Assembly (NCBI RefSeq): GCF_011801145.1 | Contig: NZ_CP046172.1 | Coordinates: forward strand, 4,836,001 to 4,900,000 | Length of the DNA: 64,000 nt | Origin: Nocardia arthritidis | Lineage (GTDB): Bacteria > Actinomycetota > Actinomycetes > Mycobacteriales > Mycobacteriaceae | Direction: 5' to 3' | Part shown: in pieces, positions 21,017 to 31,602 of the stretch | Position numbering within the stretch: the first letter of the stretch is position 1 | Layout: every line of letters begins with the position of its first letter | The notes under the pieces: generated by a model | Seen by the model: the letters and a program-made list of their open reading frames with translations, nothing else | Database searches by the model: none | What the model was told of the DNA's origin: nothing | Translations under genes and position numbers: made by a program

Positions 21017-22195
21017 CTAGAGCGCGGCCCCCAACCAGGAGGCGAACCCGAGCAAGCTGTCTGTCTGCCGCCGCTGCGCCGCAGCTATCCCGTACACGGT
21101 TTCGCGGACCGCAGGATGCAGGCGGGTTTGCTGGGGCGCTATAGCGCGAGCCTTGTTCAGCGCGGCCAATGCGCGGTCCGGCTTGCCCGACATCAGCCAA
21201 GCACGAGCATTGTCCTGCCAGTGGTATCCAGCGCGCGGCGGTGCCATGTCCGGTGGTAGTTGCAGCGCAGCACCCTCGCGAGCGGCTTTTCCGGGATCCC
21301 CGGCCTCCAATTCGACCGCACATGCATGAATCTCGACATTCCCCGGACCGAAATCTGTTGTATACAAGTCGCTTTCATGGTTCATCGGTCGCGCGATAAG
21401 CCGCGCCTCCTGGATGTGCGTTTGAGCGAGTTCCAGCCGTCGCCCACGCGCGGCGACAATGGCACCGCGAAGATGCCCGTAGCCGCGGAGCATCTGCTCT
21501 CCCTCACTGCTACCCGGGAGCAGATCAAGTCCCCGTTCCACCAGCGACATCGCTACTTCGGTGGACCCATGCGACATAAGCAGACGGGACCGTTTCATAA
21601 GGCTCCGGACCGCGTAGCCGGGATCCTCGGTGTGCTCAGCGGCCCAATCTAGCCGATCGAGCACCAGTGCCGTCAGGGACGAGTATCCGAGTCGACAGCA
21701 TGCACCCTCGGCAGCGATGAATGCCGCACAGAGCATCTCGTATGCCTTGGTGCGGTCGCGGTCGTGTTGGGCGCTCTGCACTGCTCCATGCAACTGCCGA
21801 ATCAGACCGGGAAGGAGCGCTAAGGCGCGGCGCGTCCGATCATTGTGCAATGCCGACTCGGCCAGCATCAGCTGTGCCGCTAACTCCGGTTGACTTGTTG
21901 GCTCGATTGCTTGCGCATACGCGCCCTCGGCCAGCACCGTCCGGAGCTCGGCAAGTCCCTCCAGCGGCCCATCTTCGGCAAGCGTTTCAACGTAGGGAGT
22001 TCCGTAGAGCCGATCGGGATCGACGCCGAGCGCATTGGCTACTGTCGCGATAAAGCCAGGTGAGGCAACTTCCCGGCCTTGCTCCACCGCCTTGACCATG
22101 CTGAGGCTGTAGCGGGCGCGCGCAGCCAACTGCCGCTGGCTCAATCCGGCGACCTTGCGCTCTGCGGCAATTGCTTGCCCCACGTGCGGACCCAT
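21017..22195 (-). CDS. XRE-family regulator with C-terminal helical repeat domain
   Basis: A 392-residue protein. Residues about 5-62 are a Cro/CI-type helix-turn-helix (AIAAERKVAGLSQRQLAARA, then YSLSMVKAVEQGREVASPGF). The remaining 320 residues are all-helical and TPR-like, as in the large actinobacterial XRE group that senses a signal through the repeats. I chose the ATG at 22195 (MGPHVGQAIA); upstream in-frame starts add only a basic tail. The flavoprotein gene follows directly. Confidence 0.85.
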   Translation of the reverse strand: MGPHVGQAIAAERKVAGLSQRQLAARARYSLSMVKAVEQGREVASPGFIATVANALGVDPDRLYGTPYVETLAEDGPLEGLAELRTVLAEGAYAQAIEPTSQPELAAQLMLAESALHNDRTRRALALLPGLIRQLHGAVQSAQHDRDRTKAYEMLCAAFIAAEGACCRLGYSSLTALVLDRLDWAAEHTEDPGYAVRSLMKRSRLLMSHGSTEVAMSLVERGLDLLPGSSEGEQMLRGYGHLRGAIVAARGRRLELAQTHIQEARLIARPMNHESDLYTTDFGPGNVEIHACAVELEAGDPGKAAREGAALQLPPDMAPPRAGYHWQDNARAWLMSGKPDRALAALNKARAIAPQQTRLHPAVRETVYGIAAAQRRQTDSLLGFASWLGAAL

Positions 22196-22389
22196 GCTCC
22201 GAGCGTAGATCGATGTCCGCACCGCGGTGCCTTTCTGTCCCTCGTCTGTCCCTCGCCGAGCTTGCGAACGGCGAAGCTTAAGGCGGGTGCTTTCCACATG
22301 GGTAACCGACCGAAGGTGGGGGACGATGGGGCAATCAGGAATCGGCGCTGTGCGGCAAGCGATTTCAGCTGGAATCGGTATTTGTTGCG

Positions 22390-22581
22390 ATGAGTAGCAC
22401 TCTGCCGCAACGAATTCCGGGAAAGAGCGCTTTCCCGGCAGTATTCACCGATCGCGCATCAGCCGAACTGGTGGCCCGTGTCGCCGCTGGGGTCCGGCAA
22501 TGGAGCGGTGCCTCCGAAACTCCGAATCCTTATCAAATCCACTACATCAGAGGATGGTTCATACGATGCCCACTGAATTGA
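22390..22581 (+). CDS. Possible small protein, 63 residues, unknown
   Basis: An open frame beginning MSSTLPQRIPGKSAFPAVF, divergent from the XRE gene. The composition (W, Y and H spread through the C-terminus) looks protein-like but there is no clear ribosome-binding site and no family I recognise. It could be a genuine small gene regulated with the XRE system or chance. Confidence 0.3.
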   Translation: MSSTLPQRIPGKSAFPAVFTDRASAELVARVAAGVRQWSGASETPNPYQIHYIRGWFIRCPLN

Positions 22582-22646
22582 CGACGACCTTGATAGTACT
22601 CGGGTTCGCTATCACCCCCGGACCGGCGGACGCATGAAGGACGCTG

Positions 22647-22871
22647 ATGACGATGAGCGAGTGGGATACATGGAAGGAAGCGCTGAAAACCCTGGCCACT
22701 CAACAGGGATACAGCTTGGAGGTGCGAACCTCCTCCGAACCGTACTGCTGGCATCTGCTCGACCACGACCGTGCCGAGATCGCTTCCGGCTCGCTGAAAG
22801 ATCTCGAGGGGTATCTGAATGCGATTGGCCGTCGCCAGGATTCGGACGGTCCGTGTGGTGATGTTCGGTGA
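22647..22871 (+). CDS. Small conserved-looking protein, 74 residues, unknown
   Basis: Begins MTMSEWDTWKEALKTLATQQ, followed by a beta-strand region around CWHLLDHDRAEIASGSL and a final helix. The amphipathic pattern is that of a compact alpha/beta protein. An AAGGA ribosome-binding site lies about 6 bases upstream, and the TGA overlaps the GTG of the next gene, which supports both being real. An overlapping frame at 22634 gives a less protein-like product and was not chosen. No function can be assigned. Confidence 0.6.
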   Translation: MTMSEWDTWKEALKTLATQQGYSLEVRTSSEPYCWHLLDHDRAEIASGSLKDLEGYLNAIGRRQDSDGPCGDVR

Positions 22872-23254
22872 TTGATCAGGATCGGGACTGGCTGCCCGGC
22901 CGCACCGGCGGATACGGTGCTGCCATGGAATCAAAGCTGGGCAAGGGTGACGTATGCGAACTGCCCGCCACCGCGTCCGTATGGCTCACCGACGACCCGC
23001 AACCCGGGTTGGTTCTGGTCGAGTTCACCGACGCCATCGGTCGACCTCACCAACTGGTCGATAAGAGCGCCATCTTCGGCAGCGATCTGCATCCGACCTC
23101 GGCCTACCCCCGCCCCACTGCCGTCCGGTGCACGATCGAAGACATCAACGGCGAAATCGCAACGGTCAGCGTGCACTGGGTGCCCAGCCGCGTCACCGAC
23201 ATGCCGTTCACCTTCGAGGTTCGGCTGGATACACTCGGCCCGGTTGCCGTCTGA
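22868..23254 (+). CDS. Hypothetical beta-rich protein, unknown
   Basis: 128 residues from a GTG that overlaps the previous stop (GTGA); an alternative ATG at 22925 starts MESKLGKGDVCELPATASVW. The body alternates short hydrophobic strands (LVLVEFTDAIG, ATVSVHWVP, TFEVRLDTLG), so a small beta-barrel or sandwich is likely. It pairs with the preceding 74-residue gene. Pairs of small genes like this are often immunity or accessory proteins, but nothing here shows it. Confidence 0.65.
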   Translation: MIDQDRDWLPGRTGGYGAAMESKLGKGDVCELPATASVWLTDDPQPGLVLVEFTDAIGRPHQLVDKSAIFGSDLHPTSAYPRPTAVRCTIEDINGEIATVSVHWVPSRVTDMPFTFEVRLDTLGPVAV

Positions 23255-23467
23255 ACATCCGATCAGTATGCCCCCGATTCCCTTGTGCGACTGGGGATCT
23301 TACGTGGTAGCGGGTCAGCCCGATGCTATGCGGCGGAGCCGCGGGTCGATCTCGGGCGAGCATTGGGGTCGGCGACTGTGCGGCAGGTCATACCGGTGTG
23401 GTGTCACGGTGAGCGCTCGACCGGTGTCTGCGAGGTATTCCGAACTATGTGTGGGAGGGCGAATCGC

Positions 23468-23911
23468 ATGGAGACCTTTACTGTCGAGCGGGTTATCGCG
23501 GCACCGGTCGAGCGGGTATTCGATTGGTGCTCGGTGACGTCGAACTATGAGCGCAGCGGGTGGGTGGTGCGTGACGTGCTTACCCGGCCCGGCGAGGGCG
23601 CGCCGTACGGGCTGGGCGCGGTCCGGCGGCACACCTGGGTGATCGGCCGGTTCGTGGAGCGCATCACCCGGTACGACGCGCCGAATGCGTTCGATTACGT
23701 TGTGGAACAAAGCTTTCCGCCGGCCCGCCACGAGGGTGGAACCATGACCTTCGAGGCGGTACCGGGTGGCACCAGGGTGGTGTGGAGCACCACCGTCGAG
23801 GTGCCGTTCGGCGGCGCGTTCGTGACGCGCCGAATCGCCGGGCCCGTCATCACTTACGTGTTCGGGCGGATCCTGCGGGCCTGCGAGAGGGAGCTCGTCG
23901 CAGCGAACTGA
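23468..23911 (+). CDS. SRPBCC-fold (polyketide cyclase-like) protein
   Basis: 147 residues starting METFTVERVIAAPVERVFDW, the typical first strand and helix of the START/SRPBCC fold, with RRHTWVIGRFVERITRYDAP and GTRVVWSTTVEVPFGG later and a long C-terminal helix ending at 23911. It binds a hydrophobic ligand by analogy; the ligand is unknown. Its last 62 bases overlap, tail to tail, the exporter gene on the other strand. Confidence 0.82.
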   Translation: METFTVERVIAAPVERVFDWCSVTSNYERSGWVVRDVLTRPGEGAPYGLGAVRRHTWVIGRFVERITRYDAPNAFDYVVEQSFPPARHEGGTMTFEAVPGGTRVVWSTTVEVPFGGAFVTRRIAGPVITYVFGRILRACERELVAAN

Positions 23912-25052
23912 GCCGTGATCCGGCCGTTGTCGCGTACGGGAAAACGCAGGCGGCGCAGGTGAATACGGCGCTGGTCCACAGTGCCGCCGTGGATCGGCCG
24001 GTGTGATCGACGACGAGTCCGGCGAGCGCGGGGCCGAGGACCGCGCCGATATTGAGGGCGGTGGTCGCCAGCGCACCGGCGATATGCGGTGCGCTCGGGG
24101 CCGCGGTGCGCACGATCGTCGCGATGAGGGTCGAGCCGACGCCGAATGCGACCGCGCCGGTCACCACGGCCAGCGCGGATACTCCGGCGAGCGTGTGGGC
24201 GGTGATCGCTGCGAGCACCCAAACCGCCACGAGCGCAACGGTTCCCGTGTCGATGATAATCCGGCCGTAGCGGTCGCCGTAACGTCCGGCGAGCGTCACA
24301 CCGGCGAACGAGCCGAGCCCGAACAGGGCCAGCACCAACGGAATCCACCGCTCGTCCGCACCGGTCGCCGCGGTGATGGCGCCGAGGTAGGTGAACCCGG
24401 CGAACGTCGCGGCATTGACGAGCACCCCGAGCGCGACCGGGGTACGGATTTCGCTGCGGCCCAACACCATCCATTCTCGGCGAATGGGCGATTCCGGCTG
24501 CTGAGCGCGATCGGATCCGGTCAGCGCCCACACCGGGATCAGGACGACCGCGCTGAGAACCGCGACGGCCCAGAACGCCGAACGCCAGCCCCATATCTGT
24601 CCGAGCAGCGTGCCCGCGGGCACACCCGCGATACAGGCCACCGTCACCCCGGACACCACCACCGAGGTGGCGCGCCCGAGCCTGGCCGGGTCGATCAATC
24701 GGGGCAGCGCCGCCAGCGCGATGGCGAGGAATCCGGCATTGGACACCGCGGCGAGTACGCGCGTCGTCAGCAGTACGGTGAAATCAGTTGTGACAGCGCC
24801 GATCACGTGCGCCACACAGAACAGCGCCAGGAACGCGGCGGTCGCGACGCGGACCGGCAATCGGCCCGCCGCCATCGCCATGACCGGCGCACCCACCACC
24901 ATGCCCGCCGCGAACAGCGAGGTCAGCAGGCCTGCGGCGCCGACAGAAACGCCGATATCGGATGCGATCGGTGCCAGCAGACCGGACACCATGAACTCGG
25001 ATGTACCCTGCGCGAAGACCGCGACAGCGAAGACGAAAACCACTATGGGCAA
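23850..25052 (-). CDS. MFS exporter, Cmx/CmlR (chloramphenicol efflux)-like
   Basis: A 12-helix drug:proton antiporter. I place the start at a TTG at 25052, because it yields MPIVVFVFAVAVFAQGTSEF, the canonical N-terminus of this family, with a GGGAG ribosome-binding site 5 bases upstream; product 400 residues. Longer in-frame starts at 25208 or 25253 would add a basic, non-conserved tail. Family features: GTSEFMVSGLLAPIA in helix 1-2, SLFAAGMVVGAPVMA, and the helix-4/5 region RVLAAVSNAGFLAIALAALP. Likely expels a small drug such as a phenicol, but specificity cannot be read. It is convergent with the SRPBCC gene and divergent from the APH-like gene. Confidence 0.85.
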   Translation of the reverse strand: MPIVVFVFAVAVFAQGTSEFMVSGLLAPIASDIGVSVGAAGLLTSLFAAGMVVGAPVMAMAAGRLPVRVATAAFLALFCVAHVIGAVTTDFTVLLTTRVLAAVSNAGFLAIALAALPRLIDPARLGRATSVVVSGVTVACIAGVPAGTLLGQIWGWRSAFWAVAVLSAVVLIPVWALTGSDRAQQPESPIRREWMVLGRSEIRTPVALGVLVNAATFAGFTYLGAITAATGADERWIPLVLALFGLGSFAGVTLAGRYGDRYGRIIIDTGTVALVAVWVLAAITAHTLAGVSALAVVTGAVAFGVGSTLIATIVRTAAPSAPHIAGALATTALNIGAVLGPALAGLVVDHTGRSTAALWTSAVFTCAACVFPYATTAGSRLSSLRRAPSRRPAGSARTRK

Positions 25053-25436
25053 GACAACTCCCGGAATACCTGGCGCCGCGGTCACATTCGCGGCGCCGAG
25101 ATGGTTGCGGAGTCGGGCGAACCCGACGACAGGTAACCAACGGCGTCCGGCGTTGTGAACGGCACGAACAGGAGCAACGGTCCGGCGGAGCAGATGCGCG
25201 GTGTGCATGCTCACGACTGCGCCGCGCGGGGCGCTCGGCTCCGTCGCGGGCAAGGCCGCTGTGCCTATGGCTCGCTCACAACGCCGCCCGGCACAGCGGC
25301 CGAGCGGCTAACGTCTGGACGACTCCGGGGAGCTCATGGCCGCCACCATAACAAGCCCATTGGATGCGGCCAAATGATTTGTGGCATGGTCGAAATTCGC
25401 TGGCGACAGCCGCGACGGGGGCGAGACGATGGTGGC
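25053..25436. other. Intergenic region between divergent exporter and kinase genes
   Basis: About 380 bases that should hold both promoters. The minus strand stays open upstream of the exporter to 25253, so part of it could be coding if a longer start is used. I see no clear operator palindrome or terminator. Confidence 0.4.
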
Positions 25437-26360
25437 ATGCCTGACGACCGACCACATCGCACGCGCTGGGAGCAATTGCCCGACGCGGTGCGCGACGCCG
25501 TCCAGCAACAGTTGTGCGACAAGGTCATCGCGGTGCTGACGCCGCAGGGTGGTTTCACGCACGGTATGGCGGCGCTGCTCGAACTAGGTAGTGGCCGAAC
25601 GGTTTTCGCCAAGGCCATCGAGTGCGCCGATCCGTTGGCGGCGATGTATCGCGCCGAAAGCGCAACGGTCGCCGGGCTTCCGGTGCGGGCACCGGCACCG
25701 CGGCCGATCGGCACGCTGGAAACGGACGGCTGGCTGGTGCTGTTGTTCGAGGCGGTGGCCGGTCGCCATCCACAGCTCGACGACCCGGCCGAACTGTCAG
25801 CGGTCCTGCGCACGGTCGAGAAACTGGCCGGAGTGCTCACCCCGAACCCGCTGCCGGACGCGCCGACCATCGAGCACGCGTACGGTGTTGCCTTCACGGG
25901 ATGGCGGGGATTCGCCGAACACGGCCCGCCCACCGACCTCGACGAATGGTCGCTGCGCAACCTGGACCGCCTCGCCGGTCTCGAGGCCGGATGGTGCCTA
26001 CAAGCAACTGGAAATACGTTGCTGCACACCGATCTTCGCCCCGACAACATGCTGATCCGACCCGACGGCCGGGTGCTGGTGGTCGACTGGGCCTGGCCGT
26101 GTCGCGGTGCGGCCTGGGTGGATCTGGTGCTGCTGTGCCCATCGATGTTGGCGGCCGGAGTCGACCCGGAACCGATCCTCGCCGCCCATCCGCTCACGGC
26201 GGACGTCGACCCGGCCGCCATCCTCGCCGTGATGTGCGCGATGTACGGCTTCTGGGCCCGCAACAGCCGACAACCCGCACCACCCAAATCGCCGGGCCTG
26301 CGCGCCCATCAAGCCTGGCATGCCGATCTCACCCGGGATTGGCTGAAGCGACGGCTCTGA
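25437..26360 (+). CDS. Aminoglycoside phosphotransferase-like (APH) kinase
   Basis: A 307-residue protein kinase-like fold. The catalytic loop is LLHTDLRPDNMLI with H197, D199 and N204, and the metal-binding aspartate is D217 in VVDWAWP. An N-lobe lysine candidate is in TVFAKAIE. APH-fold enzymes phosphorylate aminoglycosides, macrolides or small metabolites; the substrate is not evident. It precedes a nucleotidyltransferase gene by 25 bases, so the pair may be a resistance cassette. The ATG at 25437 is chosen because it starts just before the conserved N-lobe. Confidence 0.82.
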   Translation: MPDDRPHRTRWEQLPDAVRDAVQQQLCDKVIAVLTPQGGFTHGMAALLELGSGRTVFAKAIECADPLAAMYRAESATVAGLPVRAPAPRPIGTLETDGWLVLLFEAVAGRHPQLDDPAELSAVLRTVEKLAGVLTPNPLPDAPTIEHAYGVAFTGWRGFAEHGPPTDLDEWSLRNLDRLAGLEAGWCLQATGNTLLHTDLRPDNMLIRPDGRVLVVDWAWPCRGAAWVDLVLLCPSMLAAGVDPEPILAAHPLTADVDPAAILAVMCAMYGFWARNSRQPAPPKSPGLRAHQAWHADLTRDWLKRRL

Positions 26361-26385
26361 CGCGCGGCTCGTACGCTTTTCCGGC

Positions 26386-27030
26386 ATGGACGACGATCTC
26401 CCAACGGGCGGCCGCCCAATCGACCCGGCCGAGTGCGAGCGCCGATGGAAAGCGTGGACACCGGCTCAGGTGGCCGCCACGCTCGCGGGCGTCCGCGCAC
26501 CCTGGTGCGTGACCGCTGGATGGGCGCTGGACCTGTTCGCCGGTGCACAGACCCGCGACCACGGCGATATCGAAATCACCGTTCCCCGAGCCGCATTCGG
26601 CGAAGTGGCCGCCGCATTGCCGGGGTACGAATGGGATGTCGTCGGAGCGGGCATGGTATGGCCCTACGCCGATGTCGCCGACCACCCCGAACTGCACCAG
26701 ACCTGGCTGCGAGACCCAGCCACCGGCGAATACCACCTGGACGTCTTCCGCGAACCGCACGACGGCGACCGCTGGATCTGCCGCCGGGACAACACAATTA
26801 CCCTGCCTTACGCGGAATTGATCGAGACCGGACCGGCGGGCATCCCGTACGTGATCCCGGAGGTGGCGCTGCTGTTCAAGGCCAAGGCCCGCCGCCCGAA
26901 GGACGACGGTGATTTCGCGCGAATCCTGCCGCTGCTCGCCGAGTTTCGCATCGCGCGACTGTCGGAATGGCTCACTCGCCTGCACCCCGGCCACGAATGG
27001 CTGGCCGCGCTGGCCGGCGGGACCGCGTGA
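26386..27030 (+). CDS. Aminoglycoside nucleotidyltransferase-like protein
   Basis: A 214-residue protein with the ANT(2'')-like signature: GWALDLFAG at 45-53 followed by RDHGDIEI (R57, H59, D61, E63), which supplies the metal-binding acidic residues, then EYHLDVFREPHDGDRW and YVIPEVALLFKAKARRPKD. Family members adenylylate aminoglycosides, although many environmental homologues have untested roles. Twenty-five bases downstream of the APH-like kinase and probably co-transcribed. Confidence 0.8.
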   Translation: MDDDLPTGGRPIDPAECERRWKAWTPAQVAATLAGVRAPWCVTAGWALDLFAGAQTRDHGDIEITVPRAAFGEVAAALPGYEWDVVGAGMVWPYADVADHPELHQTWLRDPATGEYHLDVFREPHDGDRWICRRDNTITLPYAELIETGPAGIPYVIPEVALLFKAKARRPKDDGDFARILPLLAEFRIARLSEWLTRLHPGHEWLAALAGGTA

Positions 27031-27068
27031 CCGTCGCGCACGCGCAAACCTGTGCCAGACTGGCGGTC

Positions 27069-27920
27069 ATGGCAGACCGGACAGTACCGACGAATGTGTC
27101 CGACACCGCCCGCTGGGTGGCCGCGTATCGGGCGCGGGAGACCGCTCGACCGGATGCGGTGTTCCGTGATCCGCTGGCCGACCGGCTGGCCGGGCCGCAG
27201 GGGTATGCGATCGCCGATGCGGCGCCGTCGCTGATGCGCAACGGTTGGCCGGTGGTGACGCGCACCAAGCTGATCGACGACCTGATCGCGAAATCCATTG
27301 CGGCGGGCTGTGATCGGGTGTTGAACCTGGCCGCCGGACTCGATACCCGTCCCTATCGGCTGGAACTGCCGCCGGGGTTGTTGTGGATCGAGGCGGACCT
27401 GCCGGAGATGGTGGCCGAGAAGGATGCCGCGCTGGCCGGTGAAACCCCGCGCTGCGTGCTGCGGCGCCACAGCGTCGACCTGGCCGACGACAGCGCGCGC
27501 AAGGCGTTCCTGGACGAGGCGCTCGGCCCGCACGACCAGACCGGCGCGGCGAGCAAAGCGCTGGTGCTCACCGAGGGGCTGCTGGTCTACCTCGACAACG
27601 CCACCGTGACGCGGCTCGCACAGGATCTCGCGCGCCCGGAAATCGCTTGGTGGATAGCCGATCTGGCGACAAGGATAACGAGGGGCCGGGCCGGCTCGGT
27701 GTTCGAGAACGCGCCGCTGCGCTTCGAACCGTCGAACGGCGCCGGATTCTTCGAGGAATTAGGTTGGCAGATAACGGATCTCGAGCAGCTCATGGTGTGG
27801 GCGCGCAAGCTGCGGCGGCTGCCGTTGGTGCTGCGCCCGTTCAGCTATCTGCCGCAACCGAATCCGCGTCAACCAGGCCGCACCCCGTGGTCGGCCGTAA
27901 TTCGTTTCCAGCACCGCTAG
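27069..27920 (+). CDS. SAM-dependent methyltransferase, leucine carboxyl methyltransferase-like
   Basis: 283 residues of the PF04072-type family. Motif RVLNLAAGLDTRPYRLELPP binds SAM, LLWIEADLPEMVAEKD follows, and ALVLTEGLLVYLD matches the EGLLxYL hallmark. ATG at 27069. Its TAG is shared with the TAG of the convergent regulator gene (ctag), an extreme tail-to-tail overlap. Natural substrate unknown. Confidence 0.87.
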   Translation: MADRTVPTNVSDTARWVAAYRARETARPDAVFRDPLADRLAGPQGYAIADAAPSLMRNGWPVVTRTKLIDDLIAKSIAAGCDRVLNLAAGLDTRPYRLELPPGLLWIEADLPEMVAEKDAALAGETPRCVLRRHSVDLADDSARKAFLDEALGPHDQTGAASKALVLTEGLLVYLDNATVTRLAQDLARPEIAWWIADLATRITRGRAGSVFENAPLRFEPSNGAGFFEELGWQITDLEQLMVWARKLRRLPLVLRPFSYLPQPNPRQPGRTPWSAVIRFQHR

Positions 27921-28231
27921 AGCTCATCCATCTCGGCCGCGTTGCGTGCGTTCATGGCGGCGATTTCCTGTAGTGCCGCAAGGTGGGCGGCGAGCCGCGC
28001 CCGGCCGGAGCGAGTCAGCGACAACCAGGTTCGGGGCCTGCGACCGATATACCCCTTGCGGACCTTGACGTGACCCTCGGCCTCCAGCGCGGTCGCCAGT
28101 TTGCTGAGCGTCGGTTCGGAGATCCCGCAACTCTCCCGGACAGCGCGGAATTCGGCCTCCGTGCAGCCGGAGAGGAAGGCGACCACCGCCAATCTGGTCG
28201 GATGGTGAAATCCCGGTTCCAGCCCGGTCAT
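27917..28231 (-). CDS. Winged-helix DNA-binding protein, MarR/PadR-like
   Basis: 104 residues: HPTRLAVVAFLSGCTEAEF, then a recognition region ISEPTLSKLATALEAEGHVK, a wing KGYIGRRPRTWLSLT and a C-terminal helix that should dimerise. It matches the small winged-helix regulators annotated as transcriptional regulator in many actinobacteria. Its ATG overlaps the stop of the upstream membrane protein gene. The pair is divergent from cbbL, so it is the nearest candidate regulator of the Calvin operon. A second such pair lies at 51.0-51.8 kb. Confidence 0.85.
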   Translation of the reverse strand: MTGLEPGFHHPTRLAVVAFLSGCTEAEFRAVRESCGISEPTLSKLATALEAEGHVKVRKGYIGRRPRTWLSLTRSGRARLAAHLAALQEIAAMNARNAAEMDEL

Positions 28232-28587
28232 CGGTGCATCCGAGCCAAACGGAACCATCCCGATGCGCCCCCCAGGACACCGGCGACGATGAAGGCCCAG
28301 CCGACGCCCGCGGTGAATCCGACCGCGACGACCGCCATATCGGGCGCATTGTCGATCCAGCGTTGAGCTTTCGGCCGCATGGACGGCCGGCGCACGACGC
28401 CGCCGTGCCGGACCATCACCACGGTGAGCGCGATCATCGCCACCCACGCGACCGCCCACACCCCGTTGAGCAGCCCGAACCATGCCGCGTCCCGGCCGCG
28501 CAGGACCGAAATCCCGAATGCCTCCGCGCCGATGGCCCACAGCGCCCCGAACAGCGGGGGATACCAACCGGGGCGATCGATACCCAT
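28228..28587 (-). CDS. Four-helix membrane protein paired with winged-helix regulator
   Basis: 119 residues from an ATG at 28587 (MGIDRPGWYPPLFGALWAIG); an upstream start at 28668 is possible. Hydrophobic segments lie at about 10-28, 38-58 and 85-107. The stop overlaps the regulator ATG (ATGA), so the two are translated together. This regulator plus membrane protein arrangement suggests a membrane-sensed signal, but that is inference. Confidence 0.7.
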   Translation of the reverse strand: MGIDRPGWYPPLFGALWAIGAEAFGISVLRGRDAAWFGLLNGVWAVAWVAMIALTVVMVRHGGVVRRPSMRPKAQRWIDNAPDMAVVAVGFTAGVGWAFIVAGVLGGASGWFRLARMHR

Positions 28588-30156
<1,569 letters not shown>

Positions 30157-30175
30157 AATCCCTTGGAGCACAGTC

Positions 30176-30598
30176 ATGTATCTGCGTCACGGCACCTTCT
30201 CGTATTTACCCGAGCTGACCGACGCCGAGATCGCCGCCCAGGTGCGCTACGCACTGCTGAACGGGTGGCCGGTGTCGATCGAATACAGTGACGACCCCCA
30301 TCCGCGCAACGCGTACTGGGAGATGTGGGGTCTGCCGCTGTTCGATCTCGACGAGCCCGACGGCGTGCTCGCCGAAATCGATTCCTGCCGAGCCACATTC
30401 CCCAACCACTACGTCCGTGTGCTGGCATACGACGCCCGCTACACCCGTCAGACGACCGCGCTGAGCTTCCTGGTGCAGCGTCCCGCCGAGGAGCCGGGCT
30501 TCCTGCTCACCCGCGTCGAGGGCGCGGACCGGCGCCAGCGCTACGGTGTGCACTCCTATGCCACCGATGTGCCGCAGGGGCGCCGGTATGGCGGTTGA
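30176..30598 (+). CDS. cbbS: RuBisCO small subunit, red type
   Basis: 140 residues starting [20 protein letters not shown], with [24 protein letters not shown] small-subunit core (here [19 protein letters not shown]), and a C-terminal extension [14 protein letters not shown] that forms the beta-hairpin typical of red-type small subunits. It lies 19 bases after cbbL and overlaps the cbbX start by 11 bases. Confidence 0.95.
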   Translation: MYLRHGTFSYLPELTDAEIAAQVRYALLNGWPVSIEYSDDPHPRNAYWEMWGLPLFDLDEPDGVLAEIDSCRATFPNHYVRVLAYDARYTRQTTALSFLVQRPAEEPGFLLTRVEGADRRQRYGVHSYATDVPQGRRYGG

Positions 30599-31586
30599 CG
30601 GGGGAGCGGCCGGCTTCCGGATGCACCGGCCGGGCGGCGAGGGTCCCCGATCGGTGCTCGCCGAAACGGCGCCGGAACCCGAGCCGCCGCTGGATGATGA
30701 TGCGCTGCTGGACCTTTCGGCCGATATCGCCGGTGACCACGTGGCCGCGACGCTGGACCGGCTCGACGCCGAACTGGTCGGCCTGACGAATGTGAAGCGC
30801 CGGGTGCGGGAGATCGCGGCGCTGCTGCTGATCGATCGGGCCCGGCAGCGGTTCGGGCTGAGCGCCTCGCGCCCGACGATGCACATGTCGTTCACCGGTG
30901 GACCCGGCACCGGTAAGACGACGGTGGCGCTGCGCATGGCCGAACTGCTGCACGCGCTCGGTTACATTCGTAAACCCAAGGTGCACACCGTGACCCGCGA
31001 CGATCTGGTCGGCCAGTTCATCGGCCACACGGCGCCGAAGACGAAGGAGGCGCTGGCCAAGGCGGCGGGCGGGGTGCTGTTCATCGACGAGGCCTACTAC
31101 CTGTTCCGCCCGGAGAACGAGCGGGACTACGGCCAGGAGGTCATCGAAATACTGTTGCAGGAAATGGAATCCGAGCGGACCAGCCTGGTGGTGATCTTCG
31201 CCGGATACCCGGACCGGATGGAGCGGTTCTTCTCCGCGAATCCGGGGCTGTCCTCGCGGGTCGCGCACCATTTGGAGTTCGCCGATTACAGCCACGCCGA
31301 GCTGATGGCCATCGCGGATCTCATGGTGGCGCGGGAGAATTTCCGGTTCGACGCGGCGGGCCGGGCGGCATTCGCCGAATACCTGACGTTGCGGATGACG
31401 CGGCCGCGGTTCTCGAATGCCCGCAGTGTGCGGAACGCGTTGGACCGCTGCCGATTACGGCAGGCCAAGCGACTGGTCGAGGCGCGGCGCCCGCTGTCGA
31501 AGCCCGATCTGATCACGTTGACCGAGCGAGATGTGTTGGGCAGCAGTGTATTCGCCGCGACGGACGGCGAACGGGCATCCCCGTGA
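30588..31586 (+). CDS. cbbX: Red-type RuBisCO activase (AAA+), CbbX
   Basis: 332 residues from an ATG at 30588. AAA+ ATPase that remodels inhibited red-type RuBisCO by pulling the CbbL C-terminus. Walker [10 protein letters not shown] at 104-112, Walker [11 protein letters not shown] at 163-172, and pore/sensor regions typical of CbbX ([34 protein letters not shown]). The N-terminal 40 residues are acidic and unconserved. Its presence confirms the red-type assignment. Confidence 0.95.
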   Translation: MAVDGGAAGFRMHRPGGEGPRSVLAETAPEPEPPLDDDALLDLSADIAGDHVAATLDRLDAELVGLTNVKRRVREIAALLLIDRARQRFGLSASRPTMHMSFTGGPGTGKTTVALRMAELLHALGYIRKPKVHTVTRDDLVGQFIGHTAPKTKEALAKAAGGVLFIDEAYYLFRPENERDYGQEVIEILLQEMESERTSLVVIFAGYPDRMERFFSANPGLSSRVAHHLEFADYSHAELMAIADLMVARENFRFDAAGRAAFAEYLTLRMTRPRFSNARSVRNALDRCRLRQAKRLVEARRPLSKPDLITLTERDVLGSSVFAATDGERASP

Positions 31587-31602
31587 GGAGTTGAGCGCAC
31601 CC

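Noticed and set aside
22566-22637. A 23-codon open frame (MPTELTTTLIVLGFAITPGP)
   Set aside because: No ribosome-binding site, too short to judge, and the next gene has its own good site; left as chance.
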